Positions 5,069-5,612 of a stretch of DNA of 5,612 nucleotides are shown piece by piece (the first letter of the stretch is position 1; every line of letters begins with the position of its first letter). The position numbers and the translations under genes were made by a program. Below the pieces are notes generated by a model that had not been told where the DNA came from, ran no database searches, and saw only the letters and a program-made list of their open reading frames with translations. The stretch spans positions 1 to 5,612 of the forward strand of contig CALQLM010000108.1 in the NCBI GenBank assembly GCA_943331415.1, written 5' to 3'. The stretch is from Bifidobacterium breve (GTDB lineage: Bacteria; Actinomycetota; Actinomycetes; Mycobacteriales; Mycobacteriaceae).

Positions 5069-5612
5069 TGGGTCAATCAGCGATCGAGCGCGTCGGCATC
5101 ATCGGCGCCGGCCAGATGGGCGGCGGCATCGCCGAAGTCTGTGCCCGGGCCGGTGTCGACGTCACCGTCTTCGAGACCACCGAGGCATTGATCAACGCCG
5201 GCCGCGCCCGTCTGATCAAGTCGCTGGAACGCGGGGTCAGCGCGGGAAAGATCACCGAACGTGAGCGTGATCGTGCGATCGACAAGCTGCGATTCACCAC
5301 CAAGCTGACCGATCTGGCAGACCGTCAACTGGTCATCGAGGCGGTGATCGAGGACGAGAAGATCAAGGCCGGTATCTTCAGCCAACTCGACGAGATCATC
5401 ACCGACCCGGACGCGGTGCTCGCGTCGAACACCTCGAGCATCCCGATCATGAAGTTGGGCGCGGCCACCAAGAATCCGGGCCGGGTGCTGGGCTTGCATT
5501 TCTTCAATCCGGTACCGGTACTGCCGCTCGTTGAACTGGTGACGACGCTCGTCACCGATGAGGCCGCGGCTGCGCGCACCGAGCAGTTCGCGGGCACCGT
5601 GCTCGGGACACA
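5068..5612 (+). CDS. fadB2: 3-hydroxybutyryl-CoA dehydrogenase FadB2, C-terminus cut by window edge
   Basis: The 181 residues visible are the Rossmann domain of a short-chain 3-hydroxyacyl-CoA dehydrogenase, which oxidises 3-hydroxybutyryl-CoA to acetoacetyl-CoA with NAD(P)+. The dinucleotide motif G-x-G-x-M-G is at 13-18 (VGIIGAGQMGGGIA), an acidic residue (Glu36 in V-F-E-T) ends the second strand, E-A-V-I-E-D is at 91-96, Ser123 lies in S-N-T-S-S and His144 in H-F-F-N-P-V. These correspond to the catalytic Ser and His of the family; the catalytic Asn, expected near 194, and the C-terminal helical domain lie beyond the edge. The full protein is usually about 285 residues. The start ATG shares its A with the icl TGA, so translation is probably coupled; only a weak GAGGG (5051-5055) precedes it. 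Placement after icl links beta-oxidation to acetyl-CoA use, as in M. tuberculosis. Confidence 0.95.
   Translation, partial: MGQSAIERVGIIGAGQMGGGIAEVCARAGVDVTVFETTEALINAGRARLIKSLERGVSAGKITERERDRAIDKLRFTTKLTDLADRQLVIEAVIEDEKIKAGIFSQLDEIITDPDAVLASNTSSIPIMKLGAATKNPGRVLGLHFFNPVPVLPLVELVTTLVTDEAAAARTEQFAGTVLGT

Noticed and set aside
1..5612. Search for mobile elements, CRISPR, tRNA/rRNA and toxin-antitoxin or defence genes
   Set aside because: No transposase, terminal inverted repeats, spacer array, tRNA-like fold or known defence domain was seen; gene order is that of a core metabolic locus.

Overview
The window looks like chromosomal DNA of a Mycobacterium/Mycolicibacterium-type actinobacterium. 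Coding regions are GC-rich with GC-rich third positions. The order CMD-family gene – ramB – (divergent) acyl-ACP thioesterase – isocitrate lyase – fadB2 is, from memory, the order of M. tuberculosis Rv0464c–Rv0468. The isocitrate lyase has 428 residues and its catalytic Cys falls at position 191, as in M. tuberculosis Icl1. Species cannot be fixed from this alone.

Layout. Positions 1-577 (minus strand) hold the N-terminal 192 residues of a multi-pass membrane protein that I do not recognise. It starts at a GTG six bases after a TATCGT -10-like hexamer. Positions 578-711 are intergenic and contain a tail-less hairpin. A CMD/AhpD-fold protein (712-1257, minus) overlaps the end of ramB (1254-2669, minus) by four bases. 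Positions 2670-2764 form a divergent control region with a probable leaderless ramB promoter, a RamB-box-like core, four same-strand TTGGCA copies and a probable thioesterase promoter. The acyl-ACP thioesterase family gene (2765-3583, plus) ends inside a perfect 16-bp tandem duplication. Positions 3584-3781 are the icl control region, with two exact tandem copies of ACTTCGCAA and a third, inverted, weaker copy. Isocitrate lyase (3782-5068, plus) is followed with a one-base overlap by fadB2 (5068 to the window edge, plus).

How the genes work together. Icl makes glyoxylate and succinate from isocitrate during growth on acetate or fatty acids. FadB2 oxidises 3-hydroxybutyryl-CoA, a fatty-acid breakdown step that supplies acetyl-CoA. 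RamB is the family of regulators that controls icl in Corynebacterium and Mycobacterium. The thioesterase-family protein is transcribed in the same direction as icl. The window is therefore a C2/short-chain fatty acid metabolism locus with its own regulator.

I see no mobile element, CRISPR array, tRNA, rRNA or defence/toxin system, and no clear previously undescribed system. The points most worth a second look are the RamB-box distribution (icl promoter, ramB promoter, inside ramB), the regularly spaced TTGGCA repeats, the 16-bp duplication over a stop codon, two enzyme-fold proteins with altered active-site residues, and the unrecognised membrane protein.
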